A stretch of DNA of 64,000 bases from Clostridium sp. (GTDB lineage Bacteria; Bacillota; Clostridia; Clostridiales; Clostridiaceae), in assembly GCF_022482905.1 (NCBI RefSeq), contig NZ_JAKVOI010000001.1, positions 2,605,958-2,669,957 of the forward strand. Reading direction: 5' to 3'. The notes beneath the pieces are model-generated. The model had not been told where the DNA came from. It made no database searches and was given only the letters and a program-made list of their open reading frames with translations. Below, piece after piece: positions 17,530 through 26,740 of the stretch (position 1 is its first letter; each line of letters begins with the position of its first letter). The translations under genes and the position numbers were made by a program.

Positions 17530-18108
17530 ATGAATATCATCGGAATTATCGCAAGTCAGCGTAAAGAAGGCAATACTACCTTTATCGTAAACAAAATACT
17601 CGAAGGTGCGAAGAAACAGGGTGCCAAAACAAACACCTTCAGTTTCAGCAATCTTGATATCAAACCGTGCCAGGGTTGTTGGGCCTGTCACAAGGGCGAT
17701 CAGGGCTGTGTTGTCAAAGACGACATGCAGAAAATTTATAATGCGCTTGTGCATGCAGATGCCATTGTTTTAGGTTTACCGATTTATATGGGTCAGATGA
17801 GTGCCCAGGGGAAGATATTCACCGATAGGCTTTTTGCACGGTTTTCCCCGCGATTCTCTCCATTTTTCAAGGAAAATGCCGTGAAACAAAAGCTGATCCT
17901 TTCATTTAATCAGGGTAATCCGGATGCTGGCCTGTTCAAATCGTATATTGATTATACGAAACACATATTCGAAGTGCTGGAATTTGATGTTAAAGAAGTA
18001 CCTGTCGTTACCGGTTTGCGAAATGGACCAGCGCATGAAAGAGATGATCTGCGCACGAGCTTGATGGATTTTGGTTCAGCGTTGGTTTTGGAAGAATACC
18101 AAAAATAG
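17530..18108 (+). CDS. Flavodoxin-fold NAD(P)H-dependent FMN reductase
   Basis: A 192-aa iron-sulfur-flavoprotein/NADPH-dependent FMN reductase family protein. The N-terminal IIGIIASQRKEGNTTFIVNK is the phosphate-binding loop for FMN, and CQGCWACHKGDQGC gives the clustered cysteines usual in clostridial members. The family moves electrons to quinones, nitro compounds or other acceptors. It is the second gene after marR and is probably induced by the electrophile that the regulator senses. Confidence 0.87.
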   Translation: MNIIGIIASQRKEGNTTFIVNKILEGAKKQGAKTNTFSFSNLDIKPCQGCWACHKGDQGCVVKDDMQKIYNALVHADAIVLGLPIYMGQMSAQGKIFTDRLFARFSPRFSPFFKENAVKQKLILSFNQGNPDAGLFKSYIDYTKHIFEVLEFDVKEVPVVTGLRNGPAHERDDLRTSLMDFGSALVLEEYQK

Positions 18109-18285
18109 TTTGGTATCTATTGTCTATGAGAGGCACCGTATAAAACTGAATGGATCTCCTTTAATCCACACTGAACCTTTATTCTCGGTATAATTTCCCC
18201 AATTTTATCGGTAGTTCATTTGGAATCAGCAGATTCAATAAAATTCAGAAATTTTTCATACTTATGTATACAGATCCTTATATAT

Positions 18286-19059
18286 TTATTTCGCAACATA
18301 TATGATATTCAAATACGATAATATCAACACTAATATTCCTACAAATATCCTATATACTGCAAAAACTTTCATAGGCTTTTTCTTCAAAAATCCTATGAAC
18401 TTATCCACAACCACCAGTGCCACTAAAAATGAAATTATAAATCCTATAGCAAGTCCAATTATCTGAATGGAGTTCATGGATATTTGAACTTTTATGAGAG
18501 ACCAGCCGGACGCAGCTATCATAGTAGGTATTGCCAGGAAAAACGAAAATTCCGCTGCCGCTACATTGGTAAGCCCGCTTACCCAGCCTCCGATTATGGT
18601 AGAAGCCGATCTGGACATTCCCGGCCATAGTGACAGACACTGGAAACACCCAATTTTAAATGCCTGTACAATATTTACATCTTCAATTTTTACGGTACTG
18701 TTCCCTTTTCTATATTTATTCTCCATGTATATCATGAGTACACCTCCGAATACAAGAGCACAGGAAACAGTAATGGGATTGAACAATTTTTCCTGAACAA
18801 TATCATTAAGAAGAACTCCAATAACTGCCGAAGGTATAAAAGCAATTAAAATGCTTGTCCAAAGCTTGAAACCCCACTTTCCGGGCATAAGATTTTTAAG
18901 AGAATTAAATATCTTTTCCCGGTAAAGGACCACTATAGCTAATATTGCTCCAAGCTGAATCACGACTTCAAGCATGTCTATGTAAGCATTGTTATAGACA
19001 TGTACATTTTCTAGCCACTCCTTTTCAATTAATTCATACCATGCTTTTTTCCCTGACAA
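18286..19059 (-). pseudogene. uppP: Undecaprenyl-diphosphatase UppP/BacA, 5'-truncated
   Basis: UppP recycles the C55 lipid carrier by removing a phosphate from undecaprenyl diphosphate. The 257 codons cover the family from about residue 37 to the end, including MLEVVIQLGAILAIVVLY and the catalytic PGMSRSAST motif. The first helix with the essential E-x-x-x-E and ISSTGH motif is missing. The only start is a TTG inside the dedA gene, and two TAA codons lie about 40 bases upstream in frame. It looks like a deletion fusing the end of dedA to the body of uppP, so activity is doubtful. Confidence 0.75.
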
Positions 19060-19672
19060 ATGTAATAACAGCAGGAATAAGCGAAATTATTATAATGCAT
19101 ATTACAACATAAGAAAAATTCTGCTTTACAATAGGTAAACTCCCAAAAAAATATCCTCCACATAAAAATAAAAACACCCATAAAAATCCACCTATCATAT
19201 TATAAGTTATAAACTTTGTGTAACTCATTTCTCCAATTCCAGCTATAAATGGTATGAAGGTCCTTATTATTGGAATAAACCTTCCCATCACTATCGCCAT
19301 AGAGCCATGTTTTTCATAAAACTTATGTGCCTTGTGGATATAATCCTTATTTACCCATTTAACATTCTTCTTGCTTAAAATATCATTTCCTACTTTTTTG
19401 CCTGCACAATAATTAACTGTATCACCTATTACAGCTGCCAAAAAAAATATAATAAATAATGTAAAGATCTCCATTATTCCTTCTGAAGCAATAGCCCCAG
19501 CTGCAAAAATAATAGAGTCACCAGGTAAAAATGGTGTAACCACCAGACCTGTTTCACAAAATACAATGAAAAATACTATAATATATGACAGAGCCCCGTA
19601 ATTTTGTACTATACCATTTAAGTATTTATCAATATGAAGTACAATGTTGATTAAATTTGCAATATTATTCAT
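19034..19672 (-). CDS. DedA-family membrane protein
   Basis: A 212-aa SNARE-associated/DedA family protein with about five membrane segments. The conserved E-x-x-x-x-x-PFLPGDSIIF and GRFIPIIRTFIPFIAG motifs are both visible; the second holds the two arginines required in the family. DedA proteins include undecaprenyl-phosphate flippases. The ATG at 19672 follows AAGGAGA. The last codons overlap the truncated uppP by 26 bases in another frame, and its C-terminus may have been trimmed by the same event. It lies downstream of the two-component genes. Confidence 0.87.
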   Translation of the reverse strand: MNNIANLINIVLHIDKYLNGIVQNYGALSYIIVFFIVFCETGLVVTPFLPGDSIIFAAGAIASEGIMEIFTLFIIFFLAAVIGDTVNYCAGKKVGNDILSKKNVKWVNKDYIHKAHKFYEKHGSMAIVMGRFIPIIRTFIPFIAGIGEMSYTKFITYNMIGGFLWVFLFLCGGYFFGSLPIVKQNFSYVVICIIIISLIPAVITFVREKSMV

Positions 19673-19828
19673 AGCTGGTCTCCTTTTCGTCCAAAATCTA
19701 AATACTTTCATAATAACACCACATATGTTATACGTTCAAAATTAGAAATGGATTAAAAAAAGATTAAAATTGAAAAAAATCTTACCTTCTCAATCTTAAT
19801 CTTTTCACATACATTACACGTATTCAGT

Positions 19829-21226
19829 TTATTTTTCATTTTTTATAACATCGTCTGGCATACATACAATATCCAGAATCACAATTATTTTGGTACCTTT
19901 TCCCTCTTCACTTTCAATGTCAATTTTTCCATTATACATATACACAATTTGTTTGGCAATAGATAATCCCAGTCCACTTCCACCAGTGTCTCTAGATCTG
20001 GATTTATCTACACAATAAAATCTATCGAATATTTTATGAATTTCATTTTTCGGAATTCCTATGCCGGTATCGCTTACCGATATGCTAACGCATTTCCCTA
20101 ATTTAACGAAACTTATATCTATTTTCCCGTTCTCTGGAGTAAATTTTACACTATTATCTACAATTATTCTAACCAGCTGCTTTATAAGCTTATAATCTGC
20201 AATAACCTGCACATTTTCATTATGAGTGTTTGACACTGTATGTTTTTTATCTATCATTCTAGTCTCATCAATAATTTCATCCATTAATCCATTGAGATAG
20301 AAAATATTTTTCTCCATTTTGGGGGAATTATTGTCACTGCGAGCCAAAAAAAGTAATTTTTCTACTAATTCTCCCATATTATGTGATTCGGATTTAATGG
20401 CTTCAATAGATTTATCAAGAGCTTCTCTGTCATTTTTCCCCCATCTATCCAGAAGATTGGCATATCCCTGAATTATAGCTATTGGTGTTCTGAGTTCATG
20501 GGATGCATCTGAAACAAATTGTACCTGCCTGTTAAAAGATGTCTGAAGCCTGTCAATCATATTATTCAACGTGTTTGCCAGTCTTTTAAGTTCATCGTTA
20601 GGTCCTTTTATACTTATTCTTTCTTTTAAATTGTTTATGCTTATTTCATCTGCAGTTTTTGTAATATTGTCAATTGGATTAAGCATTTTTTTACTTATAA
20701 TATACCCCAACAAGATAGATAAGGCTATTCCAAATAGATCCGCTGCAGCCATGAAAAAAAATAATATCTTCAAAAAATCATATTCATTATCCATGTCTTT
20801 AATTATCTGTATATATAGAGTCCCATAGGTATTATCCAATATTTTAGTATTTAAATAAGCAAAATGCTTTTCCTGCTTTTCTATATGTTTTACTTTACCA
20901 TAGGGTTCAGAAATTTTCAGATCATAGTTAAATTTATCTGATATATTTATTGTTCTCCCATTTTTATCTATTATTTTTATATATATATTTTCATTTGGCA
21001 TTATATCAGAAAACAGTTTATTACTTGAGAGCTGTTTCAATTTCAATCTGTCGAATATTATTTGATTCACATCCTCCAAACGCTTATCTGCCTGATTATA
21101 CATGTAGCGCCTTACTCCATGCAATACATAAGCATTGGATACTGCAAGCATTATGGAAAGCATAAAAGCAAATATTCCAGTTAATTTGATAGATATCTTT
21201 GCATTTCTTATAATACTTAAGTTCAT
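19829..21226 (-). CDS. Sensor histidine kinase
   Basis: A 465-aa membrane kinase. Two transmembrane helices (about 15-35 and 150-172) flank an extracellular sensor domain. HAMP follows (ISKKMLNPIDNITKTADEI), then the HisKA box SDASHELRTPIAIIQGYANL with the phospho-His, and an HATPase domain with DNSVKFTP (N box), DTGIGIP and GGSGLGLSI. It lies 3 bases after the response regulator gene with the ribosome site inside that gene's end. The signal is unknown; location before dedA and uppP hints at envelope stress. Confidence 0.92.
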   Translation of the reverse strand: MNLSIIRNAKISIKLTGIFAFMLSIMLAVSNAYVLHGVRRYMYNQADKRLEDVNQIIFDRLKLKQLSSNKLFSDIMPNENIYIKIIDKNGRTINISDKFNYDLKISEPYGKVKHIEKQEKHFAYLNTKILDNTYGTLYIQIIKDMDNEYDFLKILFFFMAAADLFGIALSILLGYIISKKMLNPIDNITKTADEISINNLKERISIKGPNDELKRLANTLNNMIDRLQTSFNRQVQFVSDASHELRTPIAIIQGYANLLDRWGKNDREALDKSIEAIKSESHNMGELVEKLLFLARSDNNSPKMEKNIFYLNGLMDEIIDETRMIDKKHTVSNTHNENVQVIADYKLIKQLVRIIVDNSVKFTPENGKIDISFVKLGKCVSISVSDTGIGIPKNEIHKIFDRFYCVDKSRSRDTGGSGLGLSIAKQIVYMYNGKIDIESEEGKGTKIIVILDIVCMPDDVIKNEK

Positions 21227-21229
21227 AGC

Positions 21230-21910
21230 CTAGTCTCCTTTTATTGTATATCCAACTCCCCTTATAGTTATGATTAACTTATTTTCAAATCCATCATCGA
21301 TTTTACTTCTAAGATACCTTATAAAAACACTGACCACATTGGTGTCATTAAAATAATCATATCCCCAGACTTTATCCATCAACTGATCTCTTGTCATAAC
21401 TACATTTTTATTGACTAAAAGGGTCTCCAAAAGATCATATTCCTTTTTAGTAAGTTCAATGTACCTTCCATTTCTTGTTACTTCATGGGTTCTAGTATTC
21501 ATTACGAGATCATCTACTTCATATTTATGGTTCTCTGAGTTTTCATCATTATTTCTTCTTATGACACGTATCCTGGCTAAAAGCTCTTCTATGGCAAATG
21601 GTTTTGTAATATAATCGTTAGCTCCTGTATCAAGCCCCATTACCTTATCTATTACATCATCTTTGGCAGTTATCATTATGATTGGTACTTTCGAAAACTG
21701 CCTTACTCTCCTGCAAAGCTCCATTCCATTTAATCCAGGGAGCATTATATCCAAAAGTATCAGATTATAGCTTTCATTTTGTATTTTTCTAAGTCCATCT
21801 TTTCCATTATATTCAGCATCAGTATCATATCCTTCATGATTGAGTTCCATTTGAAGAAACATTGACATTTTTTTTTCATCCTCAATTACAAGTATTCTAT
21901 AGTTTTTCAA
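21230..21910 (-). CDS. OmpR-family response regulator
   Basis: A 226-aa regulator. The receiver domain has the acidic pair in VIEDEKK, the phospho-acceptor Asp in NLILLDIMLPGLNG and Lys in ITKPFAIEELL. A winged-helix DNA-binding domain ends in FIRYLRSKIDDG and IRGVGYTIKG. The start codon is TTG after GAGGTGA. It is the first gene of a kinase pair that may extend to dedA. Confidence 0.93.
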   Translation of the reverse strand: MKNYRILVIEDEKKMSMFLQMELNHEGYDTDAEYNGKDGLRKIQNESYNLILLDIMLPGLNGMELCRRVRQFSKVPIIMITAKDDVIDKVMGLDTGANDYITKPFAIEELLARIRVIRRNNDENSENHKYEVDDLVMNTRTHEVTRNGRYIELTKKEYDLLETLLVNKNVVMTRDQLMDKVWGYDYFNDTNVVSVFIRYLRSKIDDGFENKLIITIRGVGYTIKGD

Positions 21911-22034
21911 AAAATCACCTCAACTCAAGTATAAGTTATTAATAGCACTTTTATTAAAAAATACGTCATCAAGATTAAAATCAGATTAAAACAATACCAA
22001 TTTTTTTAAAAAGACAATCCTTACTTTTTTGCAC

Positions 22035-22060
22035 AAAAAATAAAGCCCCTTTTTGGGGGC
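22035..22060 (-). terminator. Terminator of the lipoprotein gene
   Basis: GCCCCC/GGGGC stem with an A-rich loop followed by TTTATTTTTT on the minus strand, 20 bases after the lipoprotein stop codon. Confidence 0.88.
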
Positions 22061-22079
22061 AATAATGACTCTTTCTCTC

Positions 22080-22580
22080 TCACGCTATAGATTTAACTTG
22101 ATAATATGCCAACTTATGTGTAATTACTTTATCACTTATCTTATCGCCATTAAATTGCACAATATCCACTCTGTGCTTACCAGCTTTAAGATTATTATCT
22201 TTCAAATTAATAGTTGCACTGTTATCTGAAAGCTGTTCTTTTGTATTTAGAACTCCATCTACGAATATATAACTCAGATGTTTCCCATCGAAATTCCTGG
22301 TATTTACACTGGCTTGCAAAAGCTTGGTATCTTTTTTAGCATATATTGTAGGGACTTCTTCTTTCTCAGATGTTCCAGATGAGGTTGTTATATAAAAAGT
22401 ACCTGTTCCCATATCTGCTTCTTTAATGTCTTCTGGAATTTTAGTTAAATCATTCTTAACCTGCTTAGGAGCATTTTCCGCCTTATTTTTTATCTCATTT
22501 GCCTGCTTTTGACTTCCACATGCACCCAGACCCAATGTCATAAGAAGGGTCAATATAACTACTGAAATCCTCTTTATCAT
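22080..22580 (-). CDS. Secreted lipoprotein of unknown function
   Basis: A 166-aa protein with a lipoprotein signal: basic MIKR, a hydrophobic stretch and the lipobox LGLGAC. A charged linker follows, then a beta-rich domain (GTGTFYITTSSGTSEKEEV and later NLKAGKHRVDIVQFNGDK) that looks like an Ig-type fold. The ATG at 22580 has AAGGAG at nine bases; the ATG three codons earlier is too close to it. It sits upstream of a two-component pair but has its own terminator. Function unknown. Confidence 0.78.
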   Translation of the reverse strand: MIKRISVVILTLLMTLGLGACGSQKQANEIKNKAENAPKQVKNDLTKIPEDIKEADMGTGTFYITTSSGTSEKEEVPTIYAKKDTKLLQASVNTRNFDGKHLSYIFVDGVLNTKEQLSDNSATINLKDNNLKAGKHRVDIVQFNGDKISDKVITHKLAYYQVKSIA

Positions 22581-22751
22581 AATATGCATCTCCTTAAAAT
22601 AAATTTAAATACATTGTTATTTTTCACATTTTCAAAAATAATATTAATTTTAGGGAAAATTAAATTTGTTAAGCCAAGTACATACTTTAAGAAAATATTA
22701 AGGAAACGGATTTAGAATTATAGTAAAAATACTGAAAGGAGGTTCTTTACA

Positions 22752-23048
22752 ATGAGTATTTCTGCAATTTCATCTTCAACAGCTATTGGAATATCATCGA
22801 ACAATAATTCAACTAACATTCAAAAAGAAATAGAAAATATCCAAGAACAGATAAAGCAAGAAGAAGCAAGTAAAGATAATGATGAAACAAAGAAAAACAG
22901 AATTCAACAATTAGAGAACAGACTGCAACAGCTTCAGTCGCAGCTTAATCAAAACCAAAAAGGACAGACACAAGAAAAAGAAGACACAAAGATTATTGAT
23001 GATAATAATACTGCTAATTCCAATAATATAATCAATTCATATGCATAA
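22752..23048 (+). CDS. FlxA-like coiled-coil protein
   Basis: A 98-aa hydrophilic protein. The Ser-rich N-terminus (MSISAISSSTAIGISS) is followed by a coiled coil of about 50 residues rich in Gln, Glu and Lys (IQKEIENIQEQIKQEE), as in the FlxA-like family, whose role is not known. The start has AAAGGAGG. A second Asn/Ser-rich gene follows 67 bases downstream. Confidence 0.72.
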   Translation: MSISAISSSTAIGISSNNNSTNIQKEIENIQEQIKQEEASKDNDETKKNRIQQLENRLQQLQSQLNQNQKGQTQEKEDTKIIDDNNTANSNNIINSYA

Positions 23049-23115
23049 ACTCAATAGCCATGGCAGGGGGCTCACAATACCTTGTAAACTGTATATATAA
23101 AAAGGAAGTGTAATT

Positions 23116-23649
23116 ATGTCCAATGATATTAGTTCATTAATTCCATATCTCTACAGCATAAACTCAAATAATCAAGTTTCCCAAAACCCGCTTTTGATTT
23201 CAGATGATGATTCAGATACAGATGATTCAATTTCAAATTTAGGGCTTGATTCAATCCAACTCAGCCCCGAAGCATTGAGCACCTTAAATTCACTGCAGGC
23301 TTCCAATAACAATAATATATTCAATTCCACTCTAGATAGTTTAGTAGAAAACAATACTATTACTCAAGATCAGGAAGCTGCTATTAAAAATACTCTTTAC
23401 TCATTGAATACTGTTTCTTCAACTTCTTCAACATATTCAAATACCATCTCACAATCACCATTGGATAAACTGGTATCAAGTAATATTATTACTCAAGATC
23501 AGGAAGATTCCATTAAAAACGCCTTATTATCTTCCCGTAATGAGGAAATACAAAAACAAGCCAAATTAATATCCGAAAATCCTATATTATCAAATAATCC
23601 TGAGTTATATTTAAATTCAAGTTTATATCAGCAGAACAATAATTTATAG
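23116..23649 (+). CDS. Asn/Ser-rich protein with two ITQDQE repeats
   Basis: A 177-aa soluble protein of unknown function without signal peptide. It contains two near-copies of a module of about 26 residues: LDSLVENNTITQDQEAAIKN and LDKLVSSNIITQDQEDSIKN, joined by a Ser/Thr linker. The N-terminal part is Asp/Ser-rich and acidic. Similar ITQDQ-type helical hairpin modules occur singly in other Firmicute proteins. It forms a likely operon with the FlxA-like gene and is closed by a strong terminator. Confidence 0.7.
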   Translation: MSNDISSLIPYLYSINSNNQVSQNPLLISDDDSDTDDSISNLGLDSIQLSPEALSTLNSLQASNNNNIFNSTLDSLVENNTITQDQEAAIKNTLYSLNTVSSTSSTYSNTISQSPLDKLVSSNIITQDQEDSIKNALLSSRNEEIQKQAKLISENPILSNNPELYLNSSLYQQNNNL

Positions 23650-23665
23650 GAATGATAAAATCATT

Positions 23666-23713
23666 GGAGTGTTGTAAAACCATCTTAAGGTAGTTTTACA
23701 ACACTCCTTTTTT
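23666..23713. terminator. Strong terminator, probably bidirectional
   Basis: A 19-bp stem (GGAGTGTTGTAAAACCATC with its near-perfect complement) around TTAA, then six T. It separates the plus-strand repeat protein from the converging DUF362 gene. Confidence 0.93.
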
Positions 23714-23725
23714 CATACACTTAGT

Positions 23726-24859
23726 TCATTTGATTACGATCATCTCATAGTCTCGAGTACCTAAACCGATTTTCTCTGCATGATCCAAGCAGCTGCGCCA
23801 TTCGGATTCAGGTGTAGAATTGATGAAGTGATCATGATTATCAACAAAATCCGGCTTTGACATATTGTCAGACAATTGGCTTCCAGGAAGCGGTGCAGCT
23901 TTCAAACAGGCATCTGCACAGGCTTGATCCAGTGCCAACGGGTCAAAAGACGCAAACATGCCCAGATTAGGGAGGATAGGTGTGTCGTTTTCTCCGTGAC
24001 AGTCACAATTTGGTGATACATCCACCACCAGGGAAATATGAAAACTAGGGCGACCATCTACTACCGCTTTAGTATACTCCGCCATACGACAGTTCAACAG
24101 CTCATTGGCAGCATCATTGTCAAATACAATAGCATCGAAATTACACGCACCCAGGCATCGACCACAGCCAACACAATTCTCGTGATTGACTATCATCTTT
24201 TTGCTGGCATCATCAAACTCCAGACCGCCATTGGCACATTCCTGCTGACATCTGCGGCATCCCCTGCACAGTGCCTTATCGATATGTGGCTTGCCACTGC
24301 TGTGCTGGTCTGTTTTCCCGGCACGAGAACCGCAGCCCATACCGATATTTTTGATGGCACCTCCAAAGCCGGTCATTTCGTGTCCCTTGAAATGTGTCAA
24401 ACTAATGAACACATCCGCATCCATAATGACACGTCCGATTCTGGCTTCTTTTACATATTCACCTCCTGCTACAGGTACTGCAATATCGTCGGTACCCTTC
24501 AGTCCGTCCCCAATCAGAACAGGACATCCTACAGTCAGTGGTGTAAAACCATTCTCCCATGCACATTCTAAATGTTCCAGAGCATTTTTTCGGCTGCCTG
24601 GATACATGGTGTTACAATCAGTTAAAAAAGGCTTGCCGCCTAATTCCTTCACCACATCAGTCACGGCCCTGGCATAATTTGGACGCAGATAGCTGATGTT
24701 CCCCAATTCACCAAAATGCATCTTGATAGCAACGAACTTTCCATCCATGTCGATCTGCCCAATACCCGCCTTTTTAATTAATTTTTTAAGCTTGGTAGGC
24801 AGTCCGTCTCCGAAGGCCACCGTGCGGAAATCCGTAAAATAAACTTTTGCTTTTTCCAT
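23726..24859 (-). CDS. DUF362 protein with two [4Fe-4S] ferredoxin clusters
   Basis: A 377-aa protein with a DUF362 domain split around a ferredoxin insert. The N-terminal part includes IKMHFGELGNISYLRP and ISLTHFKGHEMTGFGGAIKN. Two clusters follow: CRGCRRCQQEC (about residue 197) and CVGCGRCLGAC (about 229). The family is probably redox active, but its reaction is unknown. It is a single gene behind a promoter with a 19-base spacer and a MerR-type dyad, so it is likely induced by a stress sensed by a MerR protein encoded elsewhere. Confidence 0.87.
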   Translation of the reverse strand: MEKAKVYFTDFRTVAFGDGLPTKLKKLIKKAGIGQIDMDGKFVAIKMHFGELGNISYLRPNYARAVTDVVKELGGKPFLTDCNTMYPGSRKNALEHLECAWENGFTPLTVGCPVLIGDGLKGTDDIAVPVAGGEYVKEARIGRVIMDADVFISLTHFKGHEMTGFGGAIKNIGMGCGSRAGKTDQHSSGKPHIDKALCRGCRRCQQECANGGLEFDDASKKMIVNHENCVGCGRCLGACNFDAIVFDNDAANELLNCRMAEYTKAVVDGRPSFHISLVVDVSPNCDCHGENDTPILPNLGMFASFDPLALDQACADACLKAAPLPGSQLSDNMSKPDFVDNHDHFINSTPESEWRSCLDHAEKIGLGTRDYEMIVIK

Positions 24860-24933
24860 TTTTCATTCACTCCCGCTTTCAAATCATCGTATACATTAAA
24901 AGGAGCGCTGTGATTCATCGTTCCTTGAATAAT

Positions 24934-24964
24934 ATTATACTCTCTAGAGTTAACTATAGGTCAA
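24934..24964 (-). promoter_or_regulatory. MerR-type promoter with 19-base spacer
   Basis: The minus strand reads TTGACC-N19-TATAAT. Within the spacer lies the dyad CTATAGTTAACTCTAG, centred on GTTAAC. Over-long spacers with a central dyad are the hallmark of promoters twisted open by MerR-family activators, and a GTTAAC core is typical of the AdhR-like subgroup. Confidence 0.75.
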
Positions 24965-24977
24965 TAGTTTGATGAAT

Positions 24978-25644
24978 TTAATTTTTATGTGCAAACTTGG
25001 GCTCTCCATTGACAAACTCAATATTTTCAGGGGGAGTCAGGACTTCCAGATTTGGATTTTCAACAGCGTCCTGCAAGAGAGGTTCACTTATAATAATTTT
25101 TTCCAGCTCCATTGTATTTTTAATCCATATAATTCACTGTTCTGATTCTCCACACCAATGCAGGTCTTAACCGCTATTTTTATTGCATCTTCTGAATTCG
25201 ACGCTACCATGGGTATTTTATTTTACACGGCTCACTGTAATTGCTTGTAAAACAGTTTGTATACATAGCCTTAAAATCTATACTGTCAAATAATTTTCTT
25301 GTAATAACATCTGATACGCCTATTCCATTGGCATTTCCATTCTCCGTAGCTCCTCCATGGCTTCCCATGGCAGGTACTATAAAGGGCTTCGCCCCTATCT
25401 CTTTCAGACAGTCTATGACAGTCTTTGCTATTATATTTATATTGCAGATGCCACGACTTCCTATTCCAAGCGCAATCCTTTTGTTTTTTAAATTGTTTAT
25501 ATATGGTTTAATACCCTGTCTTATTTCAACATCAACATTCTCAATGCATTCATTTTTAAATTTCTGCCTGACTTTAAAAAATCTCGGCAGCTGTATATCT
25601 GGAAATTTATCTAAATCAATGGATTCCACATCATACACCTCCAT
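24978..25644 (-). pseudogene. LarA/DUF2088-like (lactate racemase family) remnant
   Basis: The first 147 codons (MEVYDVESIDLDKFPDIQLP to KIKYPW) begin like the DUF2088 family and contain IALGIGSRGI and PAMGSHGGAT. After GGATENG the sequence jumps directly to what looks like the family C-terminus (NANGIGVSDVITRKLF), so a central block of roughly 200 residues seems deleted. A frameshift at KIKYP continues with PMVASNSEDAIKIAVKTCIG, and a second shift near LKI leads into TMELEKIIISEPLLQDAVEN and a stop at 24978. It is the last gene of the transporter operon and is inactive. Confidence 0.7.
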
Positions 25645-25710
25645 AAATCCAAACTCATTAAAAATATCAACTCATCCACAATTATAGGATGAGTTGATAC
25701 TTTTGATATA

Positions 25711-26709
25711 TTAATTTATTCCGGCATCTTTCAAGTAAGTCTTGTCTATGAGATCATCCACTTTTACATCTTTCCTGATCGTATTATTCTGTCTCAGAGT
25801 TTTAATTGTTGAGGAAAGTGATTTTGTAACCTCGTCAGTCAATCTTATATTGAAATCTTCTTTTGCAAGACCTTTTTGCACAATATTCTTCTTCAATTTG
25901 AGTTCCTTGGATATAATATCTGCAGCCTGATCAGGATTCGACTTAGCCCATTTTTCAGTTTTTTCATAGACCTTTAGAACCCTTTTAACAATATCAGAAT
26001 TCTTTTTGGCAAATTCATTATCGGCTATGATGAAATTTACATCATATTTCAGGTTAGTTCCATCTCCTATCTGATAAGCTGTCTTCTCATCTTCTATTGA
26101 AGATGCATATGGCTCCCAAACAAGCCCGGCATCAATATTTTTAGATGAAAATGACGTTTTTATATCAGGTGGTTGTAAATTAACAAGCTGTATATCACTC
26201 TGCTTCAATCCCGCTGATTCCAGGTATCTTGCAAGAAGCATATGGGCAGATGAACCAACTGTAACTGCAACTTTCTTGCCTTTCAAATCCTTGGCTGACT
26301 TTATATTAGAACCAGTTGCTGCAAGTATGGAGTTCAATTTATACCCTGCTGCATAGACTCCAATAGCCTTTATATCTATGCTATTTGCTCTTGCCTGTAT
26401 GGCCGGCTGATCTCCAACTTCTCCTATATCAAGCTTCCCACCTGCAAATGCTTCGATCATAGGAGGCCCTGAAACAAAACTTTGAAAATTAATTTTTATA
26501 TTGTCTTTCTTGAATTCCTGAGTAAACCATCCTTTATTCTTTGCAATAATTAAGAGTGAATGATTTATTCCCGGTTGATAACCTATATTTATTTCTTTTG
26601 GTTTCGATGAATCCTCTTTACTGCCTCCTGAACCAGTTGTTTGCCCGCATCCTGAAAGAGCAAACAAACTTATTAAAAATATTGAAATTACAGGAAATAT
26701 CTTTTTCAT
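25711..26709 (-). CDS. Sulfonate/nitrate/taurine-type ABC transporter binding lipoprotein
   Basis: A 332-aa SsuA/TauA-like solute-binding protein. It has a lipoprotein signal (MKKIFPVISIFLISLFALSG then Cys) and a NMT1-type two-lobe fold: INIGYQPGINHSLLIIAKNK, KLDIGEVGDQPAIQA and AGLVWEPYASSIED are the typical ligand-cleft segments. The ATG at 26709 follows AAGAGG; upstream ATGs at 26718 and 26730 are less well placed. It is unusual in lying last in its operon, after the ATPase and two PLP-enzyme genes. The substrate is probably a sulfonate or related sulfur compound, judged from the leader. Confidence 0.87.
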   Translation of the reverse strand: MKKIFPVISIFLISLFALSGCGQTTGSGGSKEDSSKPKEINIGYQPGINHSLLIIAKNKGWFTQEFKKDNIKINFQSFVSGPPMIEAFAGGKLDIGEVGDQPAIQARANSIDIKAIGVYAAGYKLNSILAATGSNIKSAKDLKGKKVAVTVGSSAHMLLARYLESAGLKQSDIQLVNLQPPDIKTSFSSKNIDAGLVWEPYASSIEDEKTAYQIGDGTNLKYDVNFIIADNEFAKKNSDIVKRVLKVYEKTEKWAKSNPDQAADIISKELKLKKNIVQKGLAKEDFNIRLTDEVTKSLSSTIKTLRQNNTIRKDVKVDDLIDKTYLKDAGIN

Positions 26710-26740
26710 ATTAAACATCCTCTTAAACATCCTCCTCTTT

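Noticed and set aside
18120-18260. Minus-strand coding-like fragment between the FMN reductase and uppP
   Set aside because: Short frames with plausible peptides exist, but no start, ribosome site or family match could be supported.
24038-24677. Two long plus-strand frames of 177 and 128 codons
   Set aside because: Both are antisense to the DUF362 gene, whose Cys clusters are intact.
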